Assembly: GCF_017591425.1 (NCBI RefSeq)
Contig: NW_024467120.1
Coordinates: 11,098,001 to 11,162,000, forward strand
Length of the DNA: 64,000 nt
Direction: 5' to 3'
Source of the DNA: Ochotona curzoniae
Lineage: Eukaryota; Chordata; Mammalia; Lagomorpha; Ochotonidae
Shown: positions 45,507-57,984 of the stretch, one piece after another
How positions within the stretch are numbered: position 1 is the stretch's first letter
How the letters are laid out: every line of letters starts with the position of its first letter
Program-made: the position numbers and the translations under genes
The notes under the pieces: model-generated
The model's database searches: none
Told to the model about the DNA's origin: nothing
The model's input: the letters and a program-made list of their open reading frames with translations, nothing else

Positions 45507-45735
45507 TGGTACAGCTGGGTGTCACTCAGCCAGACTCTGTTGAAGGGGGAAGCTTGGTAGAAGGGACACTTTGTAGCTCCTAGCGGCTGCTCAGGCAGAG
45601 CTCAGGGTAAGGCCTCCCTGCTTTGGGAGATTGTGGGTGCAGTGCCATGTCTCCCCACCTTGGTCAGATCACTTTCACATGTTTGGAGGAGGGTGGGTGT
45701 GTGGACTTCTGTCCGTGGGCTGCGTGTTGCTCACA
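45507..45735 (-). repeat. Right arm of the diverged inverted repeat
   Basis: Reverse-complement partner of 37665-37900. The provirus lies about 80 bases from this arm. Without the provirus the arms would be separated by about 1.2 kb. Confidence 0.75.
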
Positions 45736-45884
45736 TCCTGTAATCGTGGGAAGAATCTGTGGCATTTTGGCCTTTCTGAATTCTGTTGCCTCTGACAGCT
45801 ACTAACTTTTTATGTCTTAGTCAAATGGAAGCTGCAATTTGTAACTGTTCAGACTCCACTGCCCTCCAGAGTTAATCTTTTATT

Positions 45885-46178
45885 TAAAGAAATGGATATT
45901 TATTTATTTGAATGGCAAAATTACATAGAGGAACACATGCGCACTCGCACACACGCACACCCCTTGCATTGTCTGGTTCACTTCTCAAATTGTCGAACCA
46001 GGCTGAAGTTGGGAGCCAGAAGCTTCAATCAGGTCTCCCTCCATGTGAGTGGCATGGCCGACATCTGGTGTTGTGCCAGGTACTTTAACAGGAACCTGGA
46101 TCACAAGTGGAGCCACCAGAATTCAAACCAAAGTTCCTATGGGATGCCAGCATTATAGGTGTTGCAATGCTGGCCTGG
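45885..46178 (-). mobile_element. Old CSINE
   Basis: TATTTATTTATTTGAATGGC tail, TCTGGTTCACTTCTCAAAT and a GCAATGCTGGCCTGG head. Confidence 0.8.
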
Positions 46179-47824
46179 CAATATTTTAATAATTTGTTGT
46201 AATCGAATGATATTTTACTATTTGTCATTATCTGCGTGGTCAGGTGTTTATCTTGCTTCTGGGGCAGACCTTTCACGTCTTGCTCTGTGATGGAGTCTAC
46301 TAAGCTAGTCTACTAGGCACAGGTCTCCATGACGCTTGGTGGGAAAGGCCAGCTGCTCATAGGTCTAGGGGAGTCTGGTGAGTTCTGCATGTCCTGTCCA
46401 AGTCAGACACAGGAGGGATGTCCTTGGAAGGCAGAGCAGTCATCTCTGACCTCCTAGGGCCCCGCACTCTCCTCTCCTCCCATCTGCACTGTGGTCCTAA
46501 GGGAAATGCTGAGCACACAGAAGCAAGCCGAGTTCCATGTGGGCGACTCTCAGAGTTGATCTGTAAGAGGAACTCTGGCTTCCTGCCTTTGCCAGCCATC
46601 TCGCTGTCCTATGGGCCTTATGTTTTGCACAGGAAGGCTCTTCCCTCTCCCTCTTTGTCTTCCTGTGCCCACCTGTGTTTCCACTCGTGATTTGTGTTGC
46701 CCTTATAGTTCCGGTTCTCACGTTGCTCACCTTCTCTGCTGATGGTGTTTTATCCGTAAAAATCCTGAAAGCCTGCAACTCTGTTGTCTTTGTTTCATGG
46801 TACAATAAGCAATGTGTCGTGACTTGGAGTTCCTAGTTTTAAATGACAAGATGTGTTGAATTTGGAAAGAAATATAAGGACTGTGAACTTTCTGTGTTTT
46901 GGAAAATGTCATTAGGCAATTTCTGTTTTCATGCAAGGGTATTAAGAAGATATATCTCTAAGAGCGGGCTGTGCTATAATTTTTAATCTGTGGTTTATTT
47001 TTTCTTGAAGCTGTGCTGGAATGTGAGCAGTTACTTAAAAGAAACTCATACAGGAGAGAAATAGGAGGACACATTTGTTTCATTTAGACATGTCCCCAAG
47101 AGAGAGAATTGGTGTTCTGAGACTGTTGCACAGGAAGGGGCTATATTCTATGTCGAGCCCCATTGGAGTCCACTATGCTTGGTATGATGGGAGCAGGGAG
47201 CTGAAACCTCCAGGCTGTGCCCTGAGCCTTGGCTGTCATGGTATTCTTGTTTAGGGTCTTTGCTTTCTGCTGCCCTGTAGGCAGTTGGACTCATTCTGTG
47301 TGGAGGCTGTGCTGGGTATGTTGGGTGTGTCTAAATGACCCATAACTGGTAGTCTTAGTCTGGTGGTCCATGACTACAACTGGTCTGTCCCTTGACCAGA
47401 AGGGTGCTTCCTGACCTGCCCCTGGCCTGCCCTCACTTCTACCTGTTCCCCCTCTTTCCTGCACAATCTTCCTTTCCTGCCCCGCCTTGGTTCTCAAGTC
47501 CTCAGATCTTGTCTGGCTGCTGGGCCTCCCTTTTCATCCATTTCTCTGCCCCTCCTACGTACGCCCTGGTCTGGCTTTGGGAACTATTCGTTCTCTTGAC
47601 TGTGACTGGTCCCTTAGTGCTTGTGTGTTTGTCTACCCTGTGGTCAGGATGCTTCCCTCTTCCCACGTGCCGCAGCTTCGTCCCTCAGGGCTCGGCTCTG
47701 TGTCCTTCTCCAGGAAGCTGTTCCAGTGCCTCCCTGCCACCCCTGTTCCGTCCCTCCCCACCCCTGCCCTTGTGAGCACTTTCATTCTTTGTGGTGGAGC
47801 CTATCCTGGAGCCATACTCAGCAC
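46179..47824. other. No gene recognised
   Basis: Includes a C-rich stretch at about 47390-47770 with overlapping short frames and no domain. Confidence 0.6.
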
Positions 47825-47945
47825 CCAGCTGTGTAACATTGCACAACTGGCCTAAGCTCTCTGTACTTCAGCTCTCTTCTCTGAATGTTTACCTCTTGCA
47901 TTTGTTGCTGGAATTAAATAATTTCCTGCATGTAAAACTTTCATG
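47825..47945 (+). mobile_element. MIR fragment
   Basis: TGTGTAACATTGCACAAC, CTCTGTACTTCAGCTCTC and CTGGAATTAAATAATTTCC resemble a forward MIR. Confidence 0.45.
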
Positions 47946-47967
47946 AAACTAATGCTTATCATTTGTG

Positions 47968-48286
47968 GCCCGCATAGTAGAGTACCAGGTCTACGGCAGC
48001 ACTGAAGTTCTGTGGTGATACATCTAATATGGGTGCTGATTCTTGTCTCAGTTGCTCCATTTCCAATCCAGCTGCCTGCTAATGGTCTGGGAAAGCAACA
48101 GAGGATGGCCCGAGTCCTTGTACTCCTGCATCCACATGGGAGAACTGGAAAAAATTCTGGCTTCTAAGTTTGGACCAGCCCAACTGTGGCCATGGCAGCC
48201 CTTTGGGGGAATGAACCAGCAAATGGAAGATCTCTCTCTCCTCTCTCTCCTTCTGACTGTCAAGTAAAAAACAAATCTTTTTTTAA
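47968..48286 (+). mobile_element. Old CSINE
   Basis: GGCCCGCATAGTAGAGTACC head, TAATATGGGTGCTGATTC, and CAAGTAAAAAACAAATC tail. Confidence 0.8.
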
Positions 48287-49804
48287 GAAGTTAGAAATGT
48301 CCAAATGTGTGTGGTTTTTTTTTTTTTTTTTTGTATTACCAACCATCTATCTACTTCTAAGTCAATAAATATCTAATTAACAGCAAACCAAGCATAGATC
48401 TGGTCAAAATTCAAGTAGTAGAGATTCCATTTCCAGTCTTTGTACTAATTTCCTAAGGATTGTTAAAAATCCTTCTTAAGGTTTGTTAGACTACTTTATT
48501 TGTACATTTCTGTGTCTTCATTTGTATTGTGAAACTTAGACACAGTTCCTTTGACTTTGGTGACCTCACCTCTGTGTGACACAAAGCTATTGGAAAAAAA
48601 AAAAGAGAGAGACCACTTGTACAAAATTGAATGTCAAGTTGATTGTCTTGTCACACAATGGTATAACCAGCCAACATCCTCTGAAGGATCTCGTGTCTAT
48701 AATAGCATCATTGATATCTGAATGGCATGGAGTTGTTTTCTGAAAGGTGCTATAGAGAAAACACAAGTGTGGTGGGTTGGGCCACAGGCTCCACAAATGG
48801 AGCGAATGAAGCCAGCCAGGAATGGGGACAACTCAGTGAACGATTCTTTTGTTCTTGGTGAAAGAAAATACTGGAAAATGCTCTCCTAACAAAGAGTGCT
48901 GCTTGGTTACTGTAGACGTGATGAGGTGAGAGCTGTTTTTTTTTTTTTTTTTAACTTGGAGTTTGTGACTAATATTTGGACTCATTAAATGTAAGAAAAT
49001 GTTTGTCCAAGAAATTTTAGTATGAAAGATGGACGTTACATCTTGTAGCTGTGATTCTCAGTGAAGCATCACATTGCACCTGCCATTGAGTGTCCCAGAA
49101 TTCCTGTCCCCCGGTGGATTGTTTTCTACAAGCTGCTTGTGAATCACAGTCCATATTTTCTGTGCATCACATGGAAACAGCTGGTAGATTATTTCACAGA
49201 TTGCCTTCATATGTTTATGTTAGTTTTACTGAAAAAAAAATGCTGCTGTGCCTTTTTCTATTTCTTGGCGGTTCTATTAGGAGGATTTGAAACTCTGGTT
49301 TTATTAGGACTTTTGCCATTATGTCATTACCTATGAGTGTATATAAACTGTTACATCTATTTTATTGGAGCAGCTCAGAAAATTTCATTTTAATGAAATT
49401 CTTTTTATTTAGCACTTTTCTTGTAAGTGGGCCATTGTTTGAGTTTAAACAACTGTTTTTATGAATGAATTGTGTTGTTTATAAAGGAATTTCACACTTA
49501 ACTGTTGCTTTCTGGGGCTGTGCTACTTTTGTTTCTTGTTAAAGTTGAAACAAGCATTGTATAAATTTAATATGCTGAAAGTTGATGGGTGGTAGTGGTC
49601 CTTTGTTTCAGAATTTGAGTCTCTGCCAGAGTTAATCCCTCAGGTGGGACTCCTGAAAACTACTGTATAGTTTTGATAGGATTTGTACATGCCATGAATC
49701 AACCCAAACTGCAGGCATTCCATTCATCAGCCTTATTCCCCTGTTCTTCCACTGTTATAAAATGAGCTAAAGTCACCACAGCAAATTCAAAAGAGGTGAT
49801 GATG
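48287..49804. other. No gene recognised
   Basis: AT-rich with T-runs near 48315 and 48937. Confidence 0.6.
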
Positions 49805-49819
49805 CAGAAATTGTTTCTT

Positions 49820-50160
49820 TTCTTTTTTTTTTTTTTTAAAGATTTATTTTTATTATTTTTTATTGGAAAGGCGGATATACAGAGAGGAGAGACAGAGAGG
49901 AAGATCTTCCATCCGATGATTCACTCCCCAAGTAAGCCGCAACGGGCCGATACTATGCCGATCCAAAGCCAGGAGCCTCTTCCGGGTCTCCCACGGGGGT
50001 GCAGGTTCCCAAAGCTTTGGGCCGTCCTCGACTGCTTTCCCAGGCCACAGGCAGGGAGCTGGAAGGGAAGCGGGGCTGCCGGGATTAGAACCGGCGCCCA
50101 TATGGGATCCCGGGCGTGCAAGGCGAGGACTTAACCACTTGTGCCACCGCGCCGGGCCCC
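49820..50160 (-). mobile_element. Young CSINE, full length
   Basis: Lagomorph tRNA-derived SINE, close to consensus. In the reverse direction it reads from a T-run and TTTAAAGATTTATTTTT tail to the GCCGGGCCC head. On its own strand it has a pol III B-box-like GGTTCTAATCC and the ATCCCATATGGGCGCC block. A perfect 15-bp target duplication (CAGAAATTGTTTCTT) lies at 49805-49819 and 50161-50175, typical of L1-driven insertion. Confidence 0.95.
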
Positions 50161-50175
50161 CAGAAATTGTTTCTT

Positions 50176-50709
50176 GTATTAGAGGCAGGTGAGTGTGTTC
50201 GCCTCTCCCTTGAACAGCTTAAGTCACTAAGTGTGGCCTGGGAAGGCACATGCTTTCCTGTCCTTGACCGTCTGAAGCCTTCTGGGAAGTCATTTGATTG
50301 TGAGAGATGTGGGCACTGGCTGCCTAGCTAGCCTCTAACTAGCTTAGGAAGATTGGATTAGATTTTCCTGCTTTCCCTCCTCTACTCTTCAGTGAGAGTT
50401 CAGTGGAGTCTTCTCTAACACAGGGTTATCCCTTACATAAGGGAAAGGAGTCTTATTCCGTTGGACTTTCTAGGCTTTCAACAATTACTTTCATGGAATC
50501 TGTCCAGTTTTCAGTGTTTCTCCTTGTGTGATGTATATGGAGGTAGGAATGCTTTGGATGTTCTTCCTTGAGTAGAACTCTTCATAACTCCTAGCAGTGT
50601 AGTTTTTCTTAGGCAACTATAAGGTCTTTCATTAACTGTGGTGTCCAGCATTGGTAAGGGCACCAGGAAGTGGGCATCTGGGTGAGGGATGCTGGTGCAG
50701 CTGCAGGTA
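50176..50709. other. No feature recognised
   Basis: Ordinary sequence. Confidence 0.6.
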
Positions 50710-50850
50710 ATAAACAGTGATAAAGAGTTTTGGTGTTGAATCTCTGTCCTATTCTGTGTAACCTTGGGCCAATTACTTATCTTGTTAAACTACAATAGCC
50801 TAGGTCATTTGGGCCTCAGTATAGATTAGTGAAGTACAGAATGGAGCAGT
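50710..50850 (+). mobile_element. MIR fragment
   Basis: TGTGTAACCTTGGGCCAATTACTTATCTTG and GGGCCTCAGTATAGATT match the forward MIR core. Confidence 0.5.
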
Positions 50851-51959
50851 GTTAGCCTAGTCATTTGCTGGCACCTGCTCAGTAGTGTGGAGGTTGTGAT
50901 GGTTTTATTAAAGTGAAGTTGACTGTGGATGCTTCCTTTTCACTTTCAAGGACCGCAGTGTTATGGTCAAAGCTGTTTGCACTGTCTTCAACTTACAGAA
51001 ACTGCTTGTTGCATTATCTATTTAACTGCTTATTCCATTTCTCTCTTTACAAATTATATTTTCTAACATGTTTTCTTTAGCCTCACCATGGTCAATGCTG
51101 TTTCCTAAGTAGAATTAAAGCAGAAATTGATTGAACACCTGAATATGACCCTCTTCTCAGCTAACCCAGTTGGGCAGAGCTTTCTGAGCTGCCATTTATT
51201 TATCAAAGTACATGTGGTTACGTTTAGAGTCAGTTTGCAGTGAAGTGTTCACTGCTCAGGGCATAGCTTATTGTCTTCTGTTCAGCTACTGCTGTTGTTG
51301 AGCCAGTGTTAATGTCACAACATTTTCAGTATAGAATAATCATCAGCTGACAGCCTTCAACCTGTCTGCCTTTATAAGTGATTATAAACAAGCCAACCAG
51401 ATGTGTCATTTTGGCTGTCAACCAAGGTTATTGGTCTTGTTTTCTTGGGGTATGATACAGAAGCCAGAGACTGGAGGTTTAACTGCCAGGCAGGTAAGTT
51501 AGTGGAGCTTTGTTCCACAGTCTCTGATAGAACCTCAAGCTTCAGTTATCAGACTTAATCAGTGTATGCTGATGGCCACGGTTAGGGTAGTAATGGTTAT
51601 GTAGTTCACAGGGTGGGGCCTGGATGGACCACCCCATGATGAGGGGAAATGCATTTGTGCCTGTGTTCAGGATGGTTGGTCAGTAGAATCCATCTCAGAT
51701 GAGAATGTGACAAAAGAAGGTCCAAGAACATAATGGCTTTTAAAAAAAAAGAATGCTGAATTTGAATTGCTGCTGGACAGATTAGTGTCCAAAAGTCAAG
51801 AGAGGTAGGGAACTCTCAGATACAAATTCTAACCAGCTACCTAAATGATTCCATTTGAGAAGATAAGAGGAAAGTACCAAAAAGAGTGAGTGTAACAATG
51901 TGGCAGTTTTCTATGAACTTAGAACTGAAAAGGAAGTGCACACAGATAGGAGGCTCATG
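50851..51959. other. No feature recognised
   Basis: Unusually free of lagomorph repeats for this window. Confidence 0.6.
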
Positions 51960-52150
51960 GCAGTAAAATGGTTAATGTTTAATAGAGTGTGTCAGACACT
52001 GTTGTAAGCACTCTCCATTTTTGTTTGATATCAGTGCAAGTTTATGATGTGGGTGCTATTCTTATTGCTATTTTACAGAGGCACAAACTGAGGCCCTGAG
52101 CTTTTAGATACTTAGGTGGGTTATACAGCTTGTTAAAGAGCTAAGCTGGA
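51960..52150 (-). mobile_element. MIR
   Basis: GTGTCAGACACTGTTGTAAGC, TTTTACAGAGGCACAAACTG and AGGCCCTGAG give a reverse MIR of nearly full core length. Confidence 0.7.
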
Positions 52151-52152
52151 GG

Positions 52153-52240
52153 GCTGCTATTGTGGCACAGTGGGTTAAGTTGCTTCTGGCCACTCTGACA
52201 TGCCATTTGAGTGCTGGATCGAGTTCACCTACTGCTTTTC
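52153..52240 (+). mobile_element. CSINE head fragment, old subtype
   Basis: GGCTGCTATTGTGGCACAG and GTGGGTTAAGTTGCTTCTGG, a rabbit-like head that breaks off into a pyrimidine-rich stretch at about 52240. Confidence 0.6.
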
Positions 52241-52334
52241 TTTTTCTTCCTAGTCTTCCTGTTCCTTCTCTTTTTTTCTTTCGTTCCCTTTCTACCCCCA
52301 TCCCTCTCCTTCATTCCTTTATTTTCTTTCTGTC

Positions 52335-52470
52335 TCGGGAAGAATTACAGAGAGGACCAAAGATGGAATGATCCATCCGCTAGTTCATTCCCCAAATAGC
52401 TGGACTGGGTTGTGATGAACTTGGGAGCTAAGAAGTTGTCGCTGTCTGTAACTGCCTCCCAAGAAATTGA
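52335..52470 (-). mobile_element. CSINE fragment
   Basis: AGAATTACAGAGAGGACC, GATCCATCCGCTAGTTC and CATTCCCCAAATAGCTGG give a reverse tail part; the head is missing. Confidence 0.55.
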
Positions 52471-52665
52471 GCTGAGCTGAGATTTAAGTCAGGAAATCTG
52501 ATCCTGCAGAGATCTGAGACCTGCAGATGGTGTCCTGGACAATGGAAAAGATTATGAAAGGGATACAGATGCATGGAGTTAAACTAGTGATGGGTGTGGT
52601 GGAAATAGATGTAAATCCTTTGACTTTTATTGTCTGTCTCTTTGGTATACATACATGGAGAATAA
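52470..52665 (+). repeat. Local duplication, copy A
   Basis: Matches 53635-53810 in the same orientation over about 180 bp with moderate divergence. Shared blocks include GATCTGAGAC, GGAGTT and GGGTGTGGTGGAAATAG, then TATTGTCTGTCT. Confidence 0.75.
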
Positions 52666-52673
52666 AAACCCAT

Positions 52674-52958
52674 GGGATGGGTGTTGGTGGCACAGAGGCT
52701 GAAGTCACCTGAGACACCTGCATCCCCATATGTGCTCAGTTTCCAATCCCACTGTTTCCATCCAGCTCCTGGCTAATAGGCCTGGGAAAGCAGTGGAAGG
52801 TGACCCAAGTTTGGGACTGTGCATCTATGTGGGGGACCCAGACTTCTGACTTTGACCGGGGTTCAGCCTTGATCATTGTGGTTGGAGAGTATATCTCTGA
52901 ATGAAAAGATATCTGTTTTTTCCTCATTCTGTAAGTCTGCTTTTCAAACAAGTATGTC
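52674..52958 (+). mobile_element. Old CSINE
   Basis: GGGATGGGTGTTGGTGGCAC head, GCCTGGGAAAGCAGTGGAAG, and a CTTTTCAAACAAGTATG tail. Confidence 0.75.
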
Positions 52959-52960
52959 AT

Positions 52961-53277
52961 TTTTCTTTTAAAGTGGAAAGTCAGATATAGAGAGGAGGAG
53001 AGATAGAAAGGAAGATCTTTCATCCGATGATTCACTCCCCTAATGGCCACAATAGCCAGAGCCATGCTGATCTGAAGTCAGGAGCCTGGAGAGACTCTTC
53101 CGGGGTATCCTGCACAGGTGCACGGTCCCAAGGCTTTGGATCGTCCTTCACTGCTTTCCTGTGCAACAGACAGGGAGCTGGATGGGAAGCTGAGCTGGTG
53201 GGATTAGAACCAGTGCTCATGGGATCCCAGTGTGTGCAAGGCGAGGACTTTAGCCACTAGACTACTGCACCGGGCTT
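52961..53277 (-). mobile_element. CSINE, full length
   Basis: TTTTCTTTTAAAGTGGAAAG tail to the CTACTGCACCGGGCTT head. It abuts the previous copy tail to tail. Confidence 0.9.
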
Positions 53278-53287
53278 ATAAGTAAGT

Positions 53288-53606
53288 CTTTTTTTTTTTT
53301 TAAAAGGTTTATTTATTTTCATTGGAAAAACTGATTTACAGATAGGAGAGATAGAGAAAGCATACCTTCCATTTGTTGGTTCACTCCCCAAATGGCCATA
53401 ATAGACCTGAGCTGATCTTAAGCCAGGTGCCAGGAGCCTCTTCTGGATCTCCCACATGGGTGTAGGGTTCCAAGACTTTGCGCCATCCTTCACTGTTTTC
53501 CCAGGCCATAAGCAGGGAGCTGGATGCGAAGTGGAGTGGCTGGAACATATAGGATGCCAGCACTTACAGAAGGAGGATTAGCCAATAGAACTATTGTGCC
53601 AGCCCC
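53288..53606 (-). mobile_element. CSINE, full length
   Basis: T-run and AAAAGGTTTATTTATTTTC tail to the CTATTGTGCCAGCCCC head, ten bases after the previous copy. Confidence 0.88.
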
Positions 53607-53634
53607 ATACATAAATAAGTTTTAAATAAAAAAA

Positions 53635-53810
53635 AAATTGAATTGGGATTTAAATCAAGAAATCTGATTCCAGAAAGATCTGAGACTTGGAAACAATGAA
53701 AAGGTTGTGAAAAGGAGAAGAAAAGACTACAGGTGCACGGAGTTGGGTGTGGTGGAAATAGCTTGTAACTCTTCAGCTCCTATTGTCTGTCTTATGTACA
53801 TGTACGAAAA
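53635..53810 (+). repeat. Local duplication, copy B
   Basis: Partner of 52470-52665, separated by the three CSINEs at 52674-53606. Confidence 0.75.
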
Positions 53811-54439
53811 AATCAGGAAGTTTAGAGGATGTGAATAAAATAATAAAGACATAATTTTTTCTAAGTGACCTTAAATCTCTTGGCCTGACAGAGTTCCTGG
53901 TTAGGGTCCTGAGAACATTTTGGAGTCTCATTATTGAATTGCGTGCATGATATTTGAGGAAGTGCTGAGAGCAGGTATGGCACAGGGAGGTAAAAGAGGG
54001 CAAATGTGCTTTGGTGAGGAAAATCCCTGGGAGCCTGCATTAAAAGAACCGGATGTCTTCAGACACCTAGAGCCTGCTGTGTTAGGACCTAAGGTTGCTG
54101 TGGGTTTCCTGGTGAGCAGTTCACCTTTGCAGGAAGTCAGGTATAAGGTGGTAGAGAGGACTTTGGCTTGGGCATGCTTCAATGGGCCATGACAGCAGGG
54201 ATCATGAGAATGCTAGGATGTTCTCTGAGGCTGCAGCTGAGGGCCTGTGAAACTGTACCAGTGATTTATCTGGACCTGTGGTGTTCTGTCTGTGGAGAGG
54301 TCATTTAATCTCATTGCTGGATGAAGACATCTGGACTCGGACAGATGCCCCTCTGTTGGAGGCCAAGGTGGCTGGACAGTCACCCAGCCCTCAGGCTCTC
54401 ATCTGTAGCCTGTACCACCGACTAGATTGTTGGAGTCTC
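53811..54439. other. No feature recognised
   Basis: Ordinary sequence. Confidence 0.6.
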
Positions 54440-54560
54440 TATGAGAAAGCATGGATTTGGGATGAGGTGGATGTGAGTTCAAATCCCAGCTGCTCTTTAC
54501 GCTTGATTCCTTTGCTCAATTGGACAAATAGGATTATTGTGGGAACCAGGTGTTTTGTAT
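54440..54560 (+). mobile_element. MIR fragment
   Basis: TGTGAGTTCAAATCCCAGC and TTTGCTCAATTGGACAAATAGG match the 5' and core parts of MIR. Confidence 0.5.
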
Positions 54561-54658
54561 ACAATAAGGGCAAAATATGTATATCCTCCTCCTTTTCATC
54601 TTATTACTGCTAAACTTTCCAGCATCTGTGTACTCATGACTAACACGTTTTACCTTTG

Positions 54659-54680
54659 CTTTATTTATTTATTTATTTAT
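54659..54680 (+). repeat. (TTTA)n
   Basis: Five to six units of TTTA; possibly the degenerate tail of a reverse retroposon. Confidence 0.85.
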
Positions 54681-55799
54681 TTTCTTGGATGATTTATAAA
54701 GGGATGTCTTCAGGTTTCTCTAGACCCAAAACTTCATGCAGCCTAGAGTGTTTGGGTGAAGGATCCCATTTCCAGGGCCAGTAGAAATCTGCTGAAATGA
54801 TGGCATGCCATTCTTTCTTGAAAATGATGCCTTCTAAGTTTTCTCCTTCTCCAGCTGTGCACGAGATTTTCTGGTTACTGTGGCAACCACACCAGCCATG
54901 ATTTTAGGAGATGTGATACAGCTCCCTGTCACATTGCATTTTCCAGACAGGAAACAAGCACATGGCTTCCTCTAATAACCTTTCTGAAGTGTTTAGGCCT
55001 CACTGTCGTTGCTCTGACTCCCAGAAATCTGCAAGGTTGTGCTTGCCTGAGAGCTTGTCCCAGGTGTTGGTGATGTCTTGATGAGGCTTATATTTAATAC
55101 TCACTCTCCTTGGTTCATGCAATCTCAAGCAGATTGAATTGTAGTTTTTCTTTAAATAAATGAGGAATGGTGGATTTGAGAGGATTTGAATTAATTTTGA
55201 AGTTAAAGGATTTGTCCTAATTGTTGGGACGGTCAGGTCAGGTCAGCATTTCTAGATTTTTTTTTTCTGTCCAAGTCGTGGGGAGATCTAAACCTCTTTT
55301 CTCAGCAAAGGCAAATGTAACCTCCCCATTTCCTTTCCCTGACAAGACTCTGTGGCTGGCAAGGCCCTTCACAATCACTGCTGTTGCATTGGTTTCTGTT
55401 TGATCCCCAGTAGCAATCACTTCACCCTCAGACTCCTGTTTCTGTTGGTTGATTTGGCTCACATGTCCCATCCCCACTGCACATCCTCCTCCCCAGTCCT
55501 GCCCTTCTGGTCTGTGCACTGGTGGGGCCCCTCCCCTGTGTGGCTCCTGCTCTGCTGGCCGTACAGTCCTCGTGTCTGGGAGTATCCCGTCACCTGGATG
55601 CTCTCTCAGGTGTCTCTCTGGCATCTCCTGTAGCCCCCTTGGGTGGCTACGGCTCCTCACCTTGTATTGGAGGGGCCAGGGAAAGTGCTGCTGTAACTTC
55701 TGCACTCCTCCTCCTCTCTGTGGAGAGTTTTAAGTCCCTGGATAGCCACTGGCCTCCTGGGCTCTGTCCTCTGCATGTGATTTTTGGAATTCTCTGTCT
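54681..55799. other. No gene recognised
   Basis: A 155-codon minus-strand frame (55238-55705) has no family feature and no conserved start. Confidence 0.5.
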
Positions 55800-56123
55800 T
55801 TTGTTTTTCTTTTATTGGAAAGACAGATTTACAGATAGAAGGAGAGACAGAGAGAAGCATCTTCCATCTACTGGCTCACTCCCCAAGTGGCTGCACCTGC
55901 TGGAGCTGAGCCAATCTAAAGCCAGGAGCCGGAAGTTTCTTCTATGTCTTCCACGCATGTGTAGGCTCCCAAGGCTTTGGGCCATCCTCTGCCACTTTCC
56001 CTGACCATCAGCAGAAACCTGAATGGGAAGTGGAGCTGTCAGGACATGAACCATTGTCCCTATAGGATCCTCGTGCATGCAAGGCGAGGACTTTATAAAG
56101 CCACTGAGCCCTTATGCCAGCCT
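55800..56123 (-). mobile_element. CSINE, full length
   Basis: TTTTTCTTTTATTGGAAAG tail, CTGGCTCACTCCCCAAGTGG and CCCTTATGCCAGCCTG head. Confidence 0.88.
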
Positions 56124-57140
56124 GATTGTTAGCATTCTTAAGGAGATTCCCCTATGTCCATCTTATCTACCCTATGTCCATCTTGTTTCCTGTGAGCAAT
56201 CCAGGATCTTAGTATTCATGGCCCCAGGATCATGCCATTACTGGTACCCTGTCCCCTCTCCTCTGGCTTGCCTATGCTGGGCCATTCAGGCCTTTTCAGT
56301 TCTGGAATGTGCTACTTCCTCACCGTGTGGCCTCACTTCTCTCCTGGGTGGAAGTCTGTGGTCAACCATGGGAATCCCTGCCATGCATGTACCTCATCCC
56401 CCTGGCCCTGTCACTGTCACTTGACTGAACCCCACTTCTGGTTAAATCCGCTTCCCTCCCTACCTGCACCTGGTGGCTGCCTGCAGGAACCTGTCTCCTC
56501 TTGGAAGTCCCACTCTGAGCTGATTGTATGTTTTCAGATCTGTAGTGTTGCCAAGCGGCAATAGCACTCCCTGTCCATCCATTTACTTCCTCTCTCTTAT
56601 CAACCACATGTCTTATGCTGGCTTTTCGGAAGTCAGTGGTCTCCTCACTCCTGGCCACTTCCCTTTTCATTAAGAAAGCCAGAAATAATTCAAAGGAAAC
56701 CTTCACTCAGGCTCATGCTACCCTTGCCTCCTCCTGTTGGTAATCTGGGCCTGTGCTCCTTCCTCCTGGCCAGGCAGCCCACCCCACCCTGCTCACCCCC
56801 TCTCAGGGACATTGCCCCATAAAGATGCCTGTCTTTCCTGGCCTCACTTTTGCTCTTCCCTAAATTCCCACTGACTTAACAGGCCATCATTTCGCCCACT
56901 AAATAAAAGCGTCTTTTCTATTATGATTTCCCTCCTGCTGCTTGTCAGTGTCGTGTCTTCTCTCACAGCGGAATGTTGGGTTGAGTTTGTCTGTGATCCT
57001 TATGTCTAACATCTCCCTCCCTCTGCCTGCTGGGCTTTGTTACAGTTCCCCAGTGGCACCTCGCTGCTGAAGACAAAGGCCGTGTCCCACCTCTCTTCAC
57101 CAGTGAGCAGCATTGACCACAGCTGATTATTTGGTTATTT
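56124..57140 (+). mobile_element. Possible more upstream L2 sequence
   Basis: Pyrimidine-rich text with CAGCATTGACCACAGCTGAT, similar to the L2 reverse-transcriptase coding motif, and a GGAATGTGCTACTTCCTC block. Highly decayed; assignment is weak. Confidence 0.3.
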
Positions 57141-57309
57141 TTCCTCTGGAAGCACAGCCTTTGCTTGCCTGCCTTCCTCTCTTATTGGTCTTTCCCAGTC
57201 CCCACTTCTGGTTCTTACTTCCCCAACCTTTGTACAGAGTGCTTTAGGGTGCTTGTACCTCTTCTCTGTGTGAGTGCTGTACAGCGTAGAGCTGCCGTCT
57301 GCTGGTTCA

Positions 57310-57590
57310 TTGAGCTTCCATCCACTGGTTCTTTCTCCAAATGGCTGCTTCAGCCAGGGCTGAGCCAGGCCAAAGCCAGGAGCCTGGAACTCAGTCCAGC
57401 TCTCCTATATGTGTAGCAGTCACTCAGCTAGGTGCAGCTCTCCAATGTAACCCAACTGCTTGAGCCATTGCCTGCCACCCTCTCAGGGTATGCATGTTCA
57501 GGCTGTTGGAGTGGGGAGCAGAGCTGGTACTCAACCTTAGGCCCCCTGCATATGGGAATGCAGGTCTCCCCGGGGTGTCCCAATCACAGT
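57310..57590 (-). mobile_element. Old degraded CSINE
   Basis: TCCATCCACTGGTTC, TCTCCAAATGGCTGC and GCCAGGAGCCTGGAACTC in reverse order. The head part is poor. Confidence 0.6.
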
Positions 57591-57984
57591 GCTGTTTGAT
57601 GGATCTCTGCTGAGCTGCAGGCTCCTTTGTCTGGCATCCCATTGGACAACTCTACTAGGGCGTCTCTGAGCAGCATTTCCAACCAAAGAAACCATTTCAC
57701 AACCATAGTGAAATTCTCATTCTCTGCTCACTTCGGCTGTTTCCCTAGTTCTTTCTCATATTGACCATGTTCCTTCTCATCTGTGTTCCTTCTACTTGCT
57801 TAAGGTAAGGCATTTGGATTCATTTTTGATTTATCTTTCTCACATCCTCATCAGCAGAAACTATAGGCTCTAACTTGAAAAGGTATTTGGAGTTAAGTTC
57901 TTATAAACCATCACTGTCACCCTGGTCACAGCCAGTATCATTTGTCTCGTGATTAGTGGAGTTCCCTCTTTCTCCTCCTGCTTG

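Noticed and set aside
55238..55705. 155-codon minus-strand frame
   Set aside because: No domain, no repeat-free conserved block and biased composition; likely chance in GC-rich sequence.
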